From Mycolicibacterium stellerae (lineage in GTDB: Bacteria > Actinomycetota > Actinomycetes > Mycobacteriales > Mycobacteriaceae): a DNA stretch of 64,000 nucleotides. This document shows, one piece after another, positions 50,766 through 59,752 of this stretch. The notes under the pieces are model-generated. The model had not been told where the DNA came from. It saw only the letters and a program-made list of their open reading frames with translations, and did not search any database. The translations under genes and the position numbers were made by a program. Positions within the stretch are counted from its first letter, which is position 1. Every line of letters begins with the position of its first letter. The stretch lies in NCBI RefSeq assembly GCF_003719305.1, contig NZ_RARC01000036.1:1-64000 (forward strand), in the 5' to 3' direction.

Positions 50766-51665
50766 GTGACGACCATCGCCCCTCCCCCGTCCGCGCCGCC
50801 TGTCAACCCGTCACCGGCATCGCCGCCGCCGCTTTCGCCAGGCGGACGCACCGCGATCCGGGTGCTGCTCATCGCTGCGGCCGCGGTGCTCGTCATGGGT
50901 AGTCTCGGCTCCCTCGGTGTTGCGGCATGGGGGCTGTCCACCTTCCGTGTGGTCACCGACAGCAAGCCCCTTCCGTCGACGATGCGTTCGCTGGTCGTCG
51001 ACACCGGTCAGTTGCCGGTGGCGGTCCGCATCACCGCAGAACCTGGCGCCACGCAACCACGCGCCGACATGCGCATGGTCAACTCCGCCCGCGCCGGTTC
51101 GCATCCGTTGACCGTGACGAACGATTCGACGGGCACCCGGCTGACGATCGGCGGCGAGCCGTCGCCGTTCCTGCAGTGGGGTCGCGCCGGGGAGATCACT
51201 GTGGTGCTGCCGCCGGAGGTGGCTCGCCGGCTGACGGTCACCAGCCAGCAGAGGACCGGCGTGTTGATGACGCAGGCCGATCTGGACCAGGTGACGGCGC
51301 GGATGACGCACGGGGCGGTGCTGCTCAGCGGCGCCGCCCGGCGCATCGACGTCGACAGCGTGGATGGCGACGTGGTCGCTCGCACCGCCGTCTCGGTGAC
51401 AGAATCGTTTCGCGCCACCACCGCAAACGGCGACATTGAGGTGGACTTCAAGACCGCGCCGCGCACGGTCGACGCGACCACCGACAACGGCGACATCCGC
51501 ATCGCGCTGCCGCCCCGCGGACCCTACGTCGTGAACGTCAACACCAGCGACAGCAGCGGTGACACTGTGGTGCGCGTTCCGCAGACCAGCGACCGCAAGG
51601 GCGCCACGTCGGTGGTCACCGCGCGCTCGGACACCGGCGACATCGTGATCGACGAGCTGCCTTGA
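50766..51665 (+). CDS. Membrane-anchored DUF4097-type beta-helix protein
   Basis: A 299-residue protein: a Pro-rich cytoplasmic start, one membrane segment at about 30-58 (VLLIAAAAVLVMGSLGSLGV), then an extracellular repeat domain with the DUF4097 pattern (RIDVDSVDGDVVARTAVS, RATTANGDIEVDFKT, DATTDNGDIRIALP, ARSDTGDIVIDELP). Such domains follow two-component genes in many actinobacteria and often belong to the kinase-regulator operon. Function is unknown. It may be a target or a sensor partner. Confidence 0.78.
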   Translation: MTTIAPPPSAPPVNPSPASPPPLSPGGRTAIRVLLIAAAAVLVMGSLGSLGVAAWGLSTFRVVTDSKPLPSTMRSLVVDTGQLPVAVRITAEPGATQPRADMRMVNSARAGSHPLTVTNDSTGTRLTIGGEPSPFLQWGRAGEITVVLPPEVARRLTVTSQQRTGVLMTQADLDQVTARMTHGAVLLSGAARRIDVDSVDGDVVARTAVSVTESFRATTANGDIEVDFKTAPRTVDATTDNGDIRIALPPRGPYVVNVNTSDSSGDTVVRVPQTSDRKGATSVVTARSDTGDIVIDELP

Positions 51666-51692
51666 CGCTCGCCGTCGGTCTGACCGGCGCAT

Positions 51693-51707
51693 ATATGAGC
51701 CTCATAT
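51693..51707. promoter_or_regulatory. 15-bp inverted repeat before the OmpR-type regulator
   Basis: ATATGAG at 51693-51699 and CTCATAT at 51701-51707 are perfect inverse complements around one base. A third copy, ATATGAG, follows directly at 51704-51710, giving also a direct repeat. The site lies 43 bp before the regulator start and is a good candidate for autoregulatory binding. Confidence 0.5.
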
Positions 51708-51749
51708 GAGACAGATGTGCGGTTGGCGAGGCGCAGGAACAATGTGTGA

Positions 51750-52517
51750 ATGACGACATTGCAGGTTGGTGGAACGCCACGGCGGGAGCCCGTGCTTGGC
51801 AAGCTCCCCCGGATGCACCGCGCCGACGGATCACCCATCCGAGTGCTGCTGGTCGACGACGAACGCGCGCTGACCAACCTGATCCGGTTGGCGCTGCACT
51901 ACGAGGGGTGGGAGATCGACGTCGCCCACGACGCATCGGAGGCGGTGTCGAGGTTTCGGGCCAACCTGCCCGACGTGGTGGTGCTCGACATCATGCTGCC
52001 GGACACGGACGGATTCGGGGTGCTCCAGCAGCTTCGCGACAGCGCGAACTACACGCCGGTCCTGTTCCTCACCGCGCGTGATTCGGTGCACGACCGAGTG
52101 GTCGGACTGACTGCAGGTGGGGACGACTACATGACCAAACCATTCAGCCTCGAGGAGCTCGTCGCGCGCTTGCGCGGGCTTCTTCGACGATCGGCGTACC
52201 TGACGCCCGCAAGCGACGAGACGTTGACCGTCGGCGACCTCGAACTCGTCGGCACGAGTCGCACGGTGAGCCGCACCGGCGAGCCGATCTCGTTGACGTC
52301 CACCGAATTCGAGCTGCTGCGCTATTTGATGCGTCATGCCCGTCGCGCCATCGGCAGGCAGGAGATCCTCGAACGCGTCTGGAACTACGATTTCGGTGGC
52401 AGGTCGAGCATCGTCGATCTGTATGTGTCGTATCTGCGCAAGAAGATCGACGCCGGACGCGCGCCGATGATTCACACCGTGCGAGGCGTCGGATACCTTC
52501 TACGGCCCGCCGGATGA
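51750..52517 (+). CDS. OmpR-family response regulator
   Basis: A 255-residue regulator with a 30-residue N-terminal lead. The receiver domain has the acidic pair DDE and Asp80 (VVLDIMLPDTDG), with Lys in YMTKPFSLEELVARL. The C-terminal winged helix is complete (LTSTEFELLRYLMRHARRAIGRQEIL, VRGVGYLL). It resembles mycobacterial TrcR/TcrX-type regulators but I do not assign a name. The stop overlaps the kinase start by 4 bp. Confidence 0.94.
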   Translation: MTTLQVGGTPRREPVLGKLPRMHRADGSPIRVLLVDDERALTNLIRLALHYEGWEIDVAHDASEAVSRFRANLPDVVVLDIMLPDTDGFGVLQQLRDSANYTPVLFLTARDSVHDRVVGLTAGGDDYMTKPFSLEELVARLRGLLRRSAYLTPASDETLTVGDLELVGTSRTVSRTGEPISLTSTEFELLRYLMRHARRAIGRQEILERVWNYDFGGRSSIVDLYVSYLRKKIDAGRAPMIHTVRGVGYLLRPAG

Positions 52518-54058
52518 GCGTGCTGTCGGTGCGCAGTTGGCCACTGCGCACGCAGCTCGTCGTCGGCGTGAGCGCGGTGGTGATGGCCGTGCTGGTCGTC
52601 GTCGGCACGATATCCGTGCTGACTCTGCGGGCGTCGGTGGCCGGCATCGTAGACACCCAGTTGACTTCTGCCGCTGATGCTTTCAGCCAGTCGATGACGA
52701 AATACCGCAGCACGCCGCTGCCCGGCGGCGGCCTTCCGCCGCCGGACGCCATGAAGCCGTTGAGTCAGCTCATCGGTCAGGCGCCTGGGAACATCGTCGT
52801 GCTGATTCGCGACGGCCGGGTCGTGGACTCGGCCCTCTTCGGCGATGGCGACGCGACCAGCGTGCCACCCGATACGCTCGCCGGCATCCTCGAGCACGCT
52901 GACACGCCGAGTCAGTCGGAGACCGAGTGGCTGGACGGACTGGGTATGTACCGTTTCACCGGCCGTCCCGGCGGGCCGGGCGAAATCCTGGTTACGGGAG
53001 CGTCGCTGCGTCAGGCGAGTGCAGCTGCCACCCGCGAAACCATCGTCGTCACGGTGCTGACGGCGTTGGCTCTGATCGTCACGGCATTCGGGACACTGGC
53101 CATCGTGCGGATAGCGCTGCGCCCGCTCGCCCGGGTGGCCGCGACTGCAGGCGAGGTGGCGACCCTGCCGTTGAATCGCGACCAGTACGCAATCACGCCG
53201 CGGGTACCCGCGGGCGACACCGACATGCGCACGGAAGTAGGGCTGGTGGGCGACGCACTCAACCGCCTGCTCGATCATGTCGAGCGGGCACTTACCGAAG
53301 TCGCCGCCTCCGATCGGCGCATGCGCCAATTCATCACCGACGCCAGCCACGAGCTCCGGACTCCGTTGGCGGCGATTCATGGCTACGCGGAACTGACGCG
53401 CCAAGACAGCACACTGCTACCGGAAGTCACCGAATATTCGCTGGCGCGCATCGAGGCAGAATCGGCCCGGATGAACTCACTGGTATCCGATTTACTGTTC
53501 TTGGCCCGCCTCGACGAACGTCACGATCTCGAGACCGCCGACGTCGACCTCGCGGAGCTTGTGGTCAATGCCGTCAATGACGCTGCGGTGTCAGTGCCTA
53601 CGCATCAGTGGGTTACCGAAGCCCCCAACCAACCGGTTTGGGTGCGCGGCGATCGGGCCAAACTGCATCAGGCCGTCGCCAACCTGTTGGCCAACGCTGG
53701 GGCACATACCCCTGAAGGAACCGTTGTCACCACAGCGGTGTGCGCTGACTCGGCCACGTCATCTGCCGGGCTGACGGTAACCGACAACGGCCCCGGCATC
53801 GACGATCGACTACTTCCACACCTCTTCGAACGGTTCGTGCGAGCCGACAAGGCGCGTTCCCGCGAGGCCGGCCACTCGGGCCTCGGCCTGGCGATCGCCG
53901 CGTCGATCGTGCAAGCCCACGGCGGGGTCATCGGTGTCGACTCGGAGGCCGGCGCGACGACCTTCGCGATCAGGGTGCCGCTAACTCCGGCCGACAAGGC
54001 TGAGTTCGAAGATGAATTGGCATCTGCCAGCAAACAATTATTTTTCGGCTTTCGCTAA
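52514..54058 (+). CDS. Sensor histidine kinase, EnvZ/TrcS type
   Basis: A 514-residue membrane kinase. Two membrane segments (about 13-36 and 177-200) flank a periplasmic loop of about 140 residues; a HAMP-like linker follows. The phospho-His is at about 279 in DASHELRTPL. HATPase motifs are NLLANAGAHTPEG, TDNGPGIDD and GLGLAIAASIV. It overlaps its regulator by 4 bp and ends at a hairpin. Confidence 0.93.
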   Translation: MSVLSVRSWPLRTQLVVGVSAVVMAVLVVVGTISVLTLRASVAGIVDTQLTSAADAFSQSMTKYRSTPLPGGGLPPPDAMKPLSQLIGQAPGNIVVLIRDGRVVDSALFGDGDATSVPPDTLAGILEHADTPSQSETEWLDGLGMYRFTGRPGGPGEILVTGASLRQASAAATRETIVVTVLTALALIVTAFGTLAIVRIALRPLARVAATAGEVATLPLNRDQYAITPRVPAGDTDMRTEVGLVGDALNRLLDHVERALTEVAASDRRMRQFITDASHELRTPLAAIHGYAELTRQDSTLLPEVTEYSLARIEAESARMNSLVSDLLFLARLDERHDLETADVDLAELVVNAVNDAAVSVPTHQWVTEAPNQPVWVRGDRAKLHQAVANLLANAGAHTPEGTVVTTAVCADSATSSAGLTVTDNGPGIDDRLLPHLFERFVRADKARSREAGHSGLGLAIAASIVQAHGGVIGVDSEAGATTFAIRVPLTPADKAEFEDELASASKQLFFGFR

Positions 54059-54066
54059 CGCACAAA

Positions 54067-54102
54067 ACGGGAGCGCAGTGTGGAATTCACCTGCACTCCC
54101 GT
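54067..54102. terminator. Bidirectional hairpin between convergent genes
   Basis: ACGGGAGCGCAG (54067-54078) pairs with CTGCACTCCCGT (54091-54102) at 11 of 12 positions with a 12-nt loop. It lies in the 59-bp gap between the convergent kinase and secreted-protein genes. On the minus strand it is followed by TTTTG, a short U-tract, so it should end the secreted-protein transcript. On the plus strand it lacks a U-tract. Confidence 0.65.
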
Positions 54103-54117
54103 CTGAGCCAAATTAAC

Positions 54118-54417
54118 TCAGCACGCTAGATCGACATAAACTGTCTCTGCCACGATCGTCTCCGACGGTGTGCTGCTTCCGCGAGAGTCAAACGTCTTGT
54201 GGGTCTGGCCGGGCCGGACCTCCTTCACTGTGCAAGACGACAAAGGCGCAGCGCCCGTTCTATTCAGAACGACGTTATAGCCGCTGGCTTCCAGGGTTTT
54301 CACTGTCTCTTCCACTTGGGTCGGTCCGGTTGGAGCAGCGGTCGCGGCACCTGCAAGCGCAAGCGTCGCCGCTGTCATCCCGGCGCCGATCAAGCCGGTC
54401 ATCATATAGTTCTTCAT
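54118..54417 (-). CDS. Small secreted mycobacterial protein
   Basis: A 99-residue protein with a signal peptide (MTAATLALAGAATAAP, cleavage likely after ATA or TAA) and a mature part of about 70 residues with two Cys (SSCTVKEV and the final DLAC) that may form a disulfide. The pattern VKTLEASGYNVVLNRTG ... ETVYVDLAC matches a family of small secreted mycobacterial proteins of unknown role. A GAGGAGA ribosome binding site precedes the ATG. A hairpin (54438-54460) lies in its 5' leader. Confidence 0.82.
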   Translation of the reverse strand: MKNYMMTGLIGAGMTAATLALAGAATAAPTGPTQVEETVKTLEASGYNVVLNRTGAAPLSSCTVKEVRPGQTHKTFDSRGSSTPSETIVAETVYVDLAC

Positions 54418-54588
54418 GGTGTCTTCTCCTCAGAAGGTCGAAAGCTGCGTAGCTTTTCGAATCATTCGACACCATCCACGCTAATCGGATTCCGCGCGCA
54501 TTCCAGATGCTCATAGGAAACGCAAACAATCGTGCACTCGGTGCGACAGCAAAAGGATTTATAAGCGGTTAGAGGGTGAGGCAAAGCG

Positions 54589-55608
54589 TCAGGCCAAGGT
54601 GGCCATGATCTCCGCGACCGACCCCGATCTGATCGACTTGAAACCGGTGCCCGCCCACACATTCGTGCCGTGCGGGTCGCCTGCGCGCACCGCACCCGCC
54701 CGCAGCGGCCCGGTCAGATAATGGACCTCGGGGTATCCGAACGGCGCCTGCGCCTCGTGTTCGTCGATGAAGCGGTTATGGAGTCCCCGCGCATATCGAC
54801 CGGAAAAAGACTTCGTCACAACGGTTTCGGTGAACTTTGGGTCTTGCAGCGCTGCGCGGTGTACCGGACTGCTGCCCGCTTCGTCTGCGAGCAGGAACGC
54901 CGTGCCGAGCTGTGCCGCGACCGCCCCTGCCTCGATTACGCGCTCGACGTCGTCGGCGGTGACCAGACCACCGGCGGCGACGACAGGGACACTGACCCGG
55001 GCCACCGCGGCGGCGAGCAATTCGGACAGCGGTTGCGAGTTGGGCTCTGCGACGGGGTCGAACGTGCCGCGGTGCCCGCCGGCCGACGGGCCCTGCACTG
55101 CGATGGCGTCGACACCGCAGTTCGTCGCGGCCTCCGCCTCGTAAACCGAGGTCACCGTGCCGACCGTGGCGATGCCCGCATCGCGCAGCCGCTTGCACTC
55201 CTCGACACTCGGCAGCCCGAAGGTGAACGACGCCACCTCGGGCCGCAGGTCGAGCAGAACCTCGATCTTGGCCTCCCAGGCGTCGTCGTTGTAGACGGGC
55301 TTGCCCAGTTCGGCCCCGTATCGCTGCACATCTGGGGCCAGCGCGGCGGCGTACTTGTCGATCGCCTCCCGAGTCGCCGCGCTGGGTTGTGGAGCGAACA
55401 GGTTGACACCTAGCGGACCGGACGTCAGCTGTCGGGCGGCGGCGATCCGCTCCGCGAGAGCGTCGGCGCTCAGATAGCCGGCCGCGACGAAACCTAGGCC
55501 GCCGGCATCGGTGCCCGCGGCAGCGAGCTCGGGTGTCGACGGACCACCGGCCATCGGCGCGACGATCACCGGAACCGCGAGGCCTCGTAGGTCAAACCCG
55601 TTCGGCAT
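54589..55608 (-). CDS. Nitronate monooxygenase / 2-nitropropane dioxygenase-like protein
   Basis: An FMN-binding TIM-barrel protein of 339 residues. Seen are VIVAPMAGGPSTPELAAAG, GLGFVAAGYLSAD, the VQGPSAGGHRGTF motif with the catalytic-region His, and VAAGGLVTADDVERV plus GAVAAQLGTAFLLADEAGSS for FMN phosphate. I chose the second of two adjacent ATGs (55608) because GGAGG lies five bases before it. It probably oxidises nitronates such as propionate 3-nitronate. Confidence 0.9.
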   Translation of the reverse strand: MPNGFDLRGLAVPVIVAPMAGGPSTPELAAAGTDAGGLGFVAAGYLSADALAERIAAARQLTSGPLGVNLFAPQPSAATREAIDKYAAALAPDVQRYGAELGKPVYNDDAWEAKIEVLLDLRPEVASFTFGLPSVEECKRLRDAGIATVGTVTSVYEAEAATNCGVDAIAVQGPSAGGHRGTFDPVAEPNSQPLSELLAAAVARVSVPVVAAGGLVTADDVERVIEAGAVAAQLGTAFLLADEAGSSPVHRAALQDPKFTETVVTKSFSGRYARGLHNRFIDEHEAQAPFGYPEVHYLTGPLRAGAVRAGDPHGTNVWAGTGFKSIRSGSVAEIMATLA

Positions 55609-55765
55609 CATTGCCTCCCATCGGCTCAATGGCTCATTCGTACCACGCGTAGTCGGACTGCACGACGGCGGCATGTTCTCCGAAAGCGATGGCTGCGAGC
55701 GGTTCATGGGACGGTTTCACCAGCACATATGTCGTCAGTCGCTTGTAGTGGTTCACTGGCGCTAC

Positions 55766-56155
55766 ATGAGCGTCAAGTTGAATCACACCATCGTCGGCGC
55801 GAAGGACAAATTGGAGTCGGCGACCTTTCTGACCGAGCTGTTCGACCTGCCGGATCCGGAACCGTTCGGGCATTTCCTGGTTGTCGCTGTCGCCAACGAC
55901 GTCAGCCTCGACTACGCGGAGGTGCCCGGCGGGCAGGAGATCCACCCGCAGCACTACGCGTTTCTGGTCTCCGAGGACGAGTTCGACTCGATCTACGGCA
56001 AGATCCGCGACCGCGGCATGCAGCACTGGGCGGATCCGCGGGGCAGCCGGCCGGGCGAAATCAACCACAACGACGGTGGCCGCGGGGTCTACTTCCAGGA
56101 CCCGGCCGGCCACTACCTGGAAATCCTCACCCGCCCGTACGGGTCGGGAGGCTGA
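55766..56155 (+). CDS. Glyoxalase-fold (VOC) family protein
   Basis: A 129-residue VOC protein. It begins VKLNHTIVGAKDKLESATFLTELFDL and ends GVYFQDPAGHYLEILTRPYG with the metal-ligand Glu. HP-rich EIHPQHYAFLVSEDEF lies mid-sequence. I started at MSVKLNH, since the preceding open frame does not look like protein. Its last 29 bp overlap the convergent MPI-like gene. Confidence 0.88.
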   Translation: MSVKLNHTIVGAKDKLESATFLTELFDLPDPEPFGHFLVVAVANDVSLDYAEVPGGQEIHPQHYAFLVSEDEFDSIYGKIRDRGMQHWADPRGSRPGEINHNDGGRGVYFQDPAGHYLEILTRPYGSGG

Positions 56156-56783
56156 GCCGCGCCTCGAGTACGGCGACACCATCTCCGCCCAGACGTGGCA
56201 GCACCTTGCGCCGGTTGCCGAGCACCGACACGAGTTCGGCGGCGCGACCGTCGACCACCGGCCCCCGCTCACCATGGCGCCACGCGGTGTCGGTCGCCCG
56301 CAGCCGCAACCCCCTGGCGTTGCCGAACGCGGGAACGAACGGATTCGGCACAGCCACTTGAGTGTTCAGCACCGCGACCAGAACCTCCGACGGGATCTGT
56401 GGCTCTACGTCAAGGGCGAAAAGCATGTCGAGTTCATGTGTGACGTGATCGCCCAGGAGCAGTCGCGGCGGGAAGTAGCGCCCAATTCCCCGCGGTTCTC
56501 GGCTCAACCGCTCGAAATCATCGAGCAGCTCAGCCGGTGGACGCGCCGCGGCCAGCGCCGTCGCCATCTCGGCATTCGCGTCGTCGAACGTCCCGCGGTG
56601 GCGAAGCACTGCGCCCCCTACGGAGTGCAGTGGCGCGCTGATCCCGACAACCAGGTGGGCGAGCACCTGATGGTTGGTCCAGCGCTCACACAGGCTCGGA
56701 CTCGACCAGTCGTCGGCGCTGAAGCCGCATGCGACGCCGCGGAATCTCTCGTCGCTTTCGCGCATAACGTCACGCACCGACAT
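56127..56783 (-). CDS. DinB-like maleylpyruvate isomerase-family protein
   Basis: A 218-residue protein of the same MDMPI/TIGR03083 group as the gene at 15229. The pattern FSADDWSSPSLCERWTNHQVLAHLV matches the family N-terminus, with a His for metal. Function unknown; mycothiol use is inferred from the family only. It overlaps the upstream alpha/beta hydrolase gene by 14 bp, so they share a transcript, and converges on the VOC gene. Confidence 0.78.
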   Translation of the reverse strand: MSVRDVMRESDERFRGVACGFSADDWSSPSLCERWTNHQVLAHLVVGISAPLHSVGGAVLRHRGTFDDANAEMATALAAARPPAELLDDFERLSREPRGIGRYFPPRLLLGDHVTHELDMLFALDVEPQIPSEVLVAVLNTQVAVPNPFVPAFGNARGLRLRATDTAWRHGERGPVVDGRAAELVSVLGNRRKVLPRLGGDGVAVLEARLSLPTRTGG

Positions 56784-57672
56784 TGAGGTGCTCCCGCAGA
56801 AAGGCGGTTTGGTCGGTTAGCGCCTGCTCGACCACTGGCGGATGGTAGATCTCGAAGTGGTCGGAGTCGTAGTGGCGGGCTTCGCCTCTCGGTGCCCGCC
56901 GGGCCACCAGCTCAACGTATTTGGGGTCCATGAGGTTCTCGCGGTCGCAGACGCACACCAGCAGAGGCGCGCCGACGTTGTGCGCGCACCGCAGCGCTGA
57001 AGTCACCACAAGGCCGACCGCGTCAGCGGCGGCGACGCGGTTGTCGAAGTGCCCTCCCGGTGGAACGGTCGAATTCCATCCTTCCGCGGCCCCCTCCGCC
57101 GTGACGACCGCCGTGCTGCCGGGCGGCCCGACGATCGGCACATACCGCCGCCCTCGGCGCACCGACGCACGCAACGCGTCCTCGGCGATGAGCGGTGCGA
57201 GCCGAAGCGCCTGCGCTGCGCCAATCGTGCGGACCGCCGCAGGCCCGTGCACCATCGGGCACTGAACGACCGCGACGCTCACGTCGTGCCGGGTAGCGGC
57301 TACTCGCAGCACATTCATCCCACCGAGGCTGGTTCCCCACAGCCCGACACGGCCCGCGTCGATATCGGGCCGCGCCTTGAGGAAGTTCAGCGCCGCCTCA
57401 ACATCGGCACGCTGGCGTCGCAGCGAAATATGTTGCCGCGGTTGGCCGTCGGATTCTCCGGTATTGCGGTAATCGAACGCGAGGGTGGCGATGCCCGCGG
57501 CGGCGAAGTGCTGCTCGTACTGCGGCAGCATCATTTCGTGCGTCGCGCCGAAGCCGTGCACCAGCACGATGGCGGGATGGGGCCCCGGCCCCGCAGGCAG
57601 CGTGAGCCAACCGGCACATCGGACGCCCCCGGTGTGAAAGTCGACTCGGTGGGTCGGAATGGTCAGCGGCAT
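56770..57672 (-). CDS. Alpha/beta hydrolase
   Basis: A 300-residue hydrolase with HGFGAT oxyanion region near residue 39, nucleophile Ser115 in GTSLGG and catalytic His in DSDHFEIYHPP. It resembles the dienelactone hydrolase-type/prolyl-oligopeptidase branch. It is first of a two-gene unit with the MPI-like gene and divergent from a TetR regulator. Confidence 0.9.
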   Translation of the reverse strand: MPLTIPTHRVDFHTGGVRCAGWLTLPAGPGPHPAIVLVHGFGATHEMMLPQYEQHFAAAGIATLAFDYRNTGESDGQPRQHISLRRQRADVEAALNFLKARPDIDAGRVGLWGTSLGGMNVLRVAATRHDVSVAVVQCPMVHGPAAVRTIGAAQALRLAPLIAEDALRASVRRGRRYVPIVGPPGSTAVVTAEGAAEGWNSTVPPGGHFDNRVAAADAVGLVVTSALRCAHNVGAPLLVCVCDRENLMDPKYVELVARRAPRGEARHYDSDHFEIYHPPVVEQALTDQTAFLREHLNVGA

Positions 57673-57688
57673 GTCAATCTCCTCATAG

Positions 57689-57730
57689 GTACGGTGTACG
57701 TATAGCTACACTCGTCCACGTACGCCGTAC
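57689..57730. promoter_or_regulatory. Paired TetR operators
   Basis: Arms of 13 bp (57689-57701 and 57718-57730) match at 12 of 13 positions as inverse complements, with a 16-bp spacer. Each arm is itself a partial palindrome (GTACGGTGTAC and GTACGCCGTAC), as expected for two TetR dimer sites. The pair fills the 74-bp gap between the hydrolase and tetR starts. Confidence 0.7.
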
Positions 57731-57746
57731 TTGTCAAGGGAGTGGG

Positions 57747-58364
57747 ATGCGGGCTCGGTTCACCACTGATGAAATCGCTGCCGCTGCACTGCGCATCGTC
57801 GACGACTCCGGCGTCAGCGCATTGAGCATGCGATCGCTGGCGGCGTCGCTGGGCACCGGACCGATGACGCTCTACAACTACGTCGCAGGCAAGGAGGGGC
57901 TGGAAGAGCTGGTGGTGGCCGCGATCGTCACCGACGTGCGGCTACCCGAGCCGACCGACGACTGGCAGCAGGATGCCTATGCCATCGCCAGCGCGATGTG
58001 GCAGGGCATCCGTGCGCACCCCGCGGCCATCCCCCTTGTGCTGACCCGCCGAATGGCCTCGTCGACGGGCTTCGCGGCGGCCGAGGCCCTGATCGGGGCA
58101 TTGAGCCGCGCCGGCCTGGAGGACCGCGACCGTCTTGCCGCGTTTCACGCGCTGCTCGGCTTGGTGACCGGTGCAGCACAGGCAGACTTGGCAGGCCCGA
58201 TGGTCGCCGCCCGTATCGGGTCGGTCGCCGGTGCCGACCACCCCCACGTCGAGGCGTTGTCGGCGGTCGCCGTCGAAACGTCGGTGGAAGAGGACTTCGA
58301 CCGCGGCCTGCGAATGCTGCTGGACGGCGTCGCCGCTCGATGCCCGACCCGCGGGCGCCGCTAG
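57747..58364 (+). CDS. TetR family transcriptional regulator
   Basis: A 205-residue regulator. The N-terminal HTH lies at about 7-55 ([42 protein letters not shown]), followed by a TetR_C-type ligand domain. It is divergent from the hydrolase/MPI unit and should repress it and itself through 57689-57730. Its end overlaps the convergent Rrf2 gene by 4 bp. Confidence 0.93.
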   Translation: MRARFTTDEIAAAALRIVDDSGVSALSMRSLAASLGTGPMTLYNYVAGKEGLEELVVAAIVTDVRLPEPTDDWQQDAYAIASAMWQGIRAHPAAIPLVLTRRMASSTGFAAAEALIGALSRAGLEDRDRLAAFHALLGLVTGAAQADLAGPMVAARIGSVAGADHPHVEALSAVAVETSVEEDFDRGLRMLLDGVAARCPTRGRR

Positions 58365-58864
58365 CCGACCGTGCGCGGTCCGATGTCGCCGGCCTTCCGG
58401 TGGCCCCGCTCCTGCTCCTGGCCCCTGTAGTCGTCGGCGAATGTGGCGACGTGTGACGGCAGGTCCCCGCTCGACACGTCGGCCAGGCTGGTCTCCTCCA
58501 GCACCGAGCGCATGCTGGCCCGCAGCGCACGCCAGACATCAGTCAGCGCAGCCGTCGGTCCCGAATAGGGCAGATCACCAAGGCCGATGTCACGCACGCT
58601 GGCCAGCGGGCCGTCGATGCAGCGGAGCACGTCGGCGATGCTGATTTCGGCGGCGGGCCGGGCGAGCTCGTAGCCGCCGTCGCGACCACGGCGGCTGCGG
58701 ACCAGCCGGTCGGTGCGTAGATCCGAAAGGATGTCGACAAGAAACTGCGGTGGAATGCCCTGCGCCTTGGCCAGATCGTCGGTCTTGACGACCGCGCCTT
58801 CGTCGGCTGAGGCCAATTGGACCATCGCCCGCACGGCGTACTCCGCCTTGGCCGACATCCGCAT
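58361..58864 (-). CDS. Rrf2 family transcriptional regulator (Rv1287-like)
   Basis: A 167-residue Rrf2 protein: winged HTH ([50 protein letters not shown]). It has only one Cys (RCIDG), so it lacks the three-Cys cluster of IscR/NsrR-type Fe-S members. It is close to M. tuberculosis Rv1287 by memory. I chose the ATG at 58864, though MSAKAE six bases later is also possible. Confidence 0.92.
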   Translation of the reverse strand: MRMSAKAEYAVRAMVQLASADEGAVVKTDDLAKAQGIPPQFLVDILSDLRTDRLVRSRRGRDGGYELARPAAEISIADVLRCIDGPLASVRDIGLGDLPYSGPTAALTDVWRALRASMRSVLEETSLADVSSGDLPSHVATFADDYRGQEQERGHRKAGDIGPRTVG

Positions 58865-58924
58865 GCGCTGAATTCTGCCATCGTCATGGGTGCAAACCGG
58901 ACGGGCGTGCATCACCATCGACAC

Positions 58925-59752
58925 ATGACCACCCGCGTCGCATGCGCCCAGGTTCCGCTGTCCATCGGCGATACCGCGGGAAACCGCACCACGTGCAGGT
59001 CTGCGATCGAGGCGGCGGCGCGCGACGGCGCGCAGATCGTCGTGATGCCCGAGCTGGCGTCGTCGGGTTATGTCTTCGCCGACCGTGCCGAGCTGTCCTC
59101 GTTGGCCGAAACCTGCGACGGCCCAGCCATCGCCGAGTGGGCCAACCTCGCCGAGGCGTTCGGGCTCACCATCATCGGCGGTTTCCCCGAGGCGGCGGGT
59201 GACGCGGTCTACAACAGCGCGGCCGTCGTCGACCCGACCGGACTGCGCGGCGTTTACCGCAAGGCGCACCTGTGGGACAGCGAGAACGCCGTGTTCGACC
59301 GTGGCGATGACCTACCCATGGTTGTGGACACCGACCACGGTCGCATCGGTGTGATGATCTGTTATGACGTCGAGTTCCCGGAATGGGTTCGCGCCGTTGC
59401 GCTTTCCGGCGCCGACCTGTTGTGCGCCCCGGTGAACTGGCCGCTGCTGCCCCGGCCGGAAGGAGAACGTCCGACCGAGATGGTGCGCGCGCTGGCGGGT
59501 GCCGGGATGAACCGGATGCCCATCGCGGTGTGCGACCGCGTCGGCACCGAACGCGGTCAGGTCTGGATCGGCGGCAGCGTGATCGCCGACGCCGACGGTT
59601 ATCCGATGGTCGTCGCCGAATTCGGCACGGCGGGCGTGATCACCGCCGATATCGACCTGGCCGAGTCGCGGGTCAAGCGCATCAATTCGTACAACGACGT
59701 GCACGGCGACCGCCGCACGGATCTCTACCGTCGCACCGCGTTATTGGACTGA
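58925..59752 (+). CDS. Carbon-nitrogen hydrolase (nitrilase superfamily)
   Basis: A 275-residue amidase/nitrilase-fold enzyme. The Glu-Lys-Cys triad is intact: Glu43 (MPELASSGY), Lys113 (YRKAHLW), Cys146 ([10 protein letters not shown]). It probably hydrolyses a small amide or carbamoyl compound. The start at 58925 gives a standard N-terminus. It is divergent from Rrf2, 60 bp apart, and its stop overlaps the convergent oxidase-fold gene by 12 bp. Confidence 0.92.
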   Translation: MTTRVACAQVPLSIGDTAGNRTTCRSAIEAAARDGAQIVVMPELASSGYVFADRAELSSLAETCDGPAIAEWANLAEAFGLTIIGGFPEAAGDAVYNSAAVVDPTGLRGVYRKAHLWDSENAVFDRGDDLPMVVDTDHGRIGVMICYDVEFPEWVRAVALSGADLLCAPVNWPLLPRPEGERPTEMVRALAGAGMNRMPIAVCDRVGTERGQVWIGGSVIADADGYPMVVAEFGTAGVITADIDLAESRVKRINSYNDVHGDRRTDLYRRTALLD

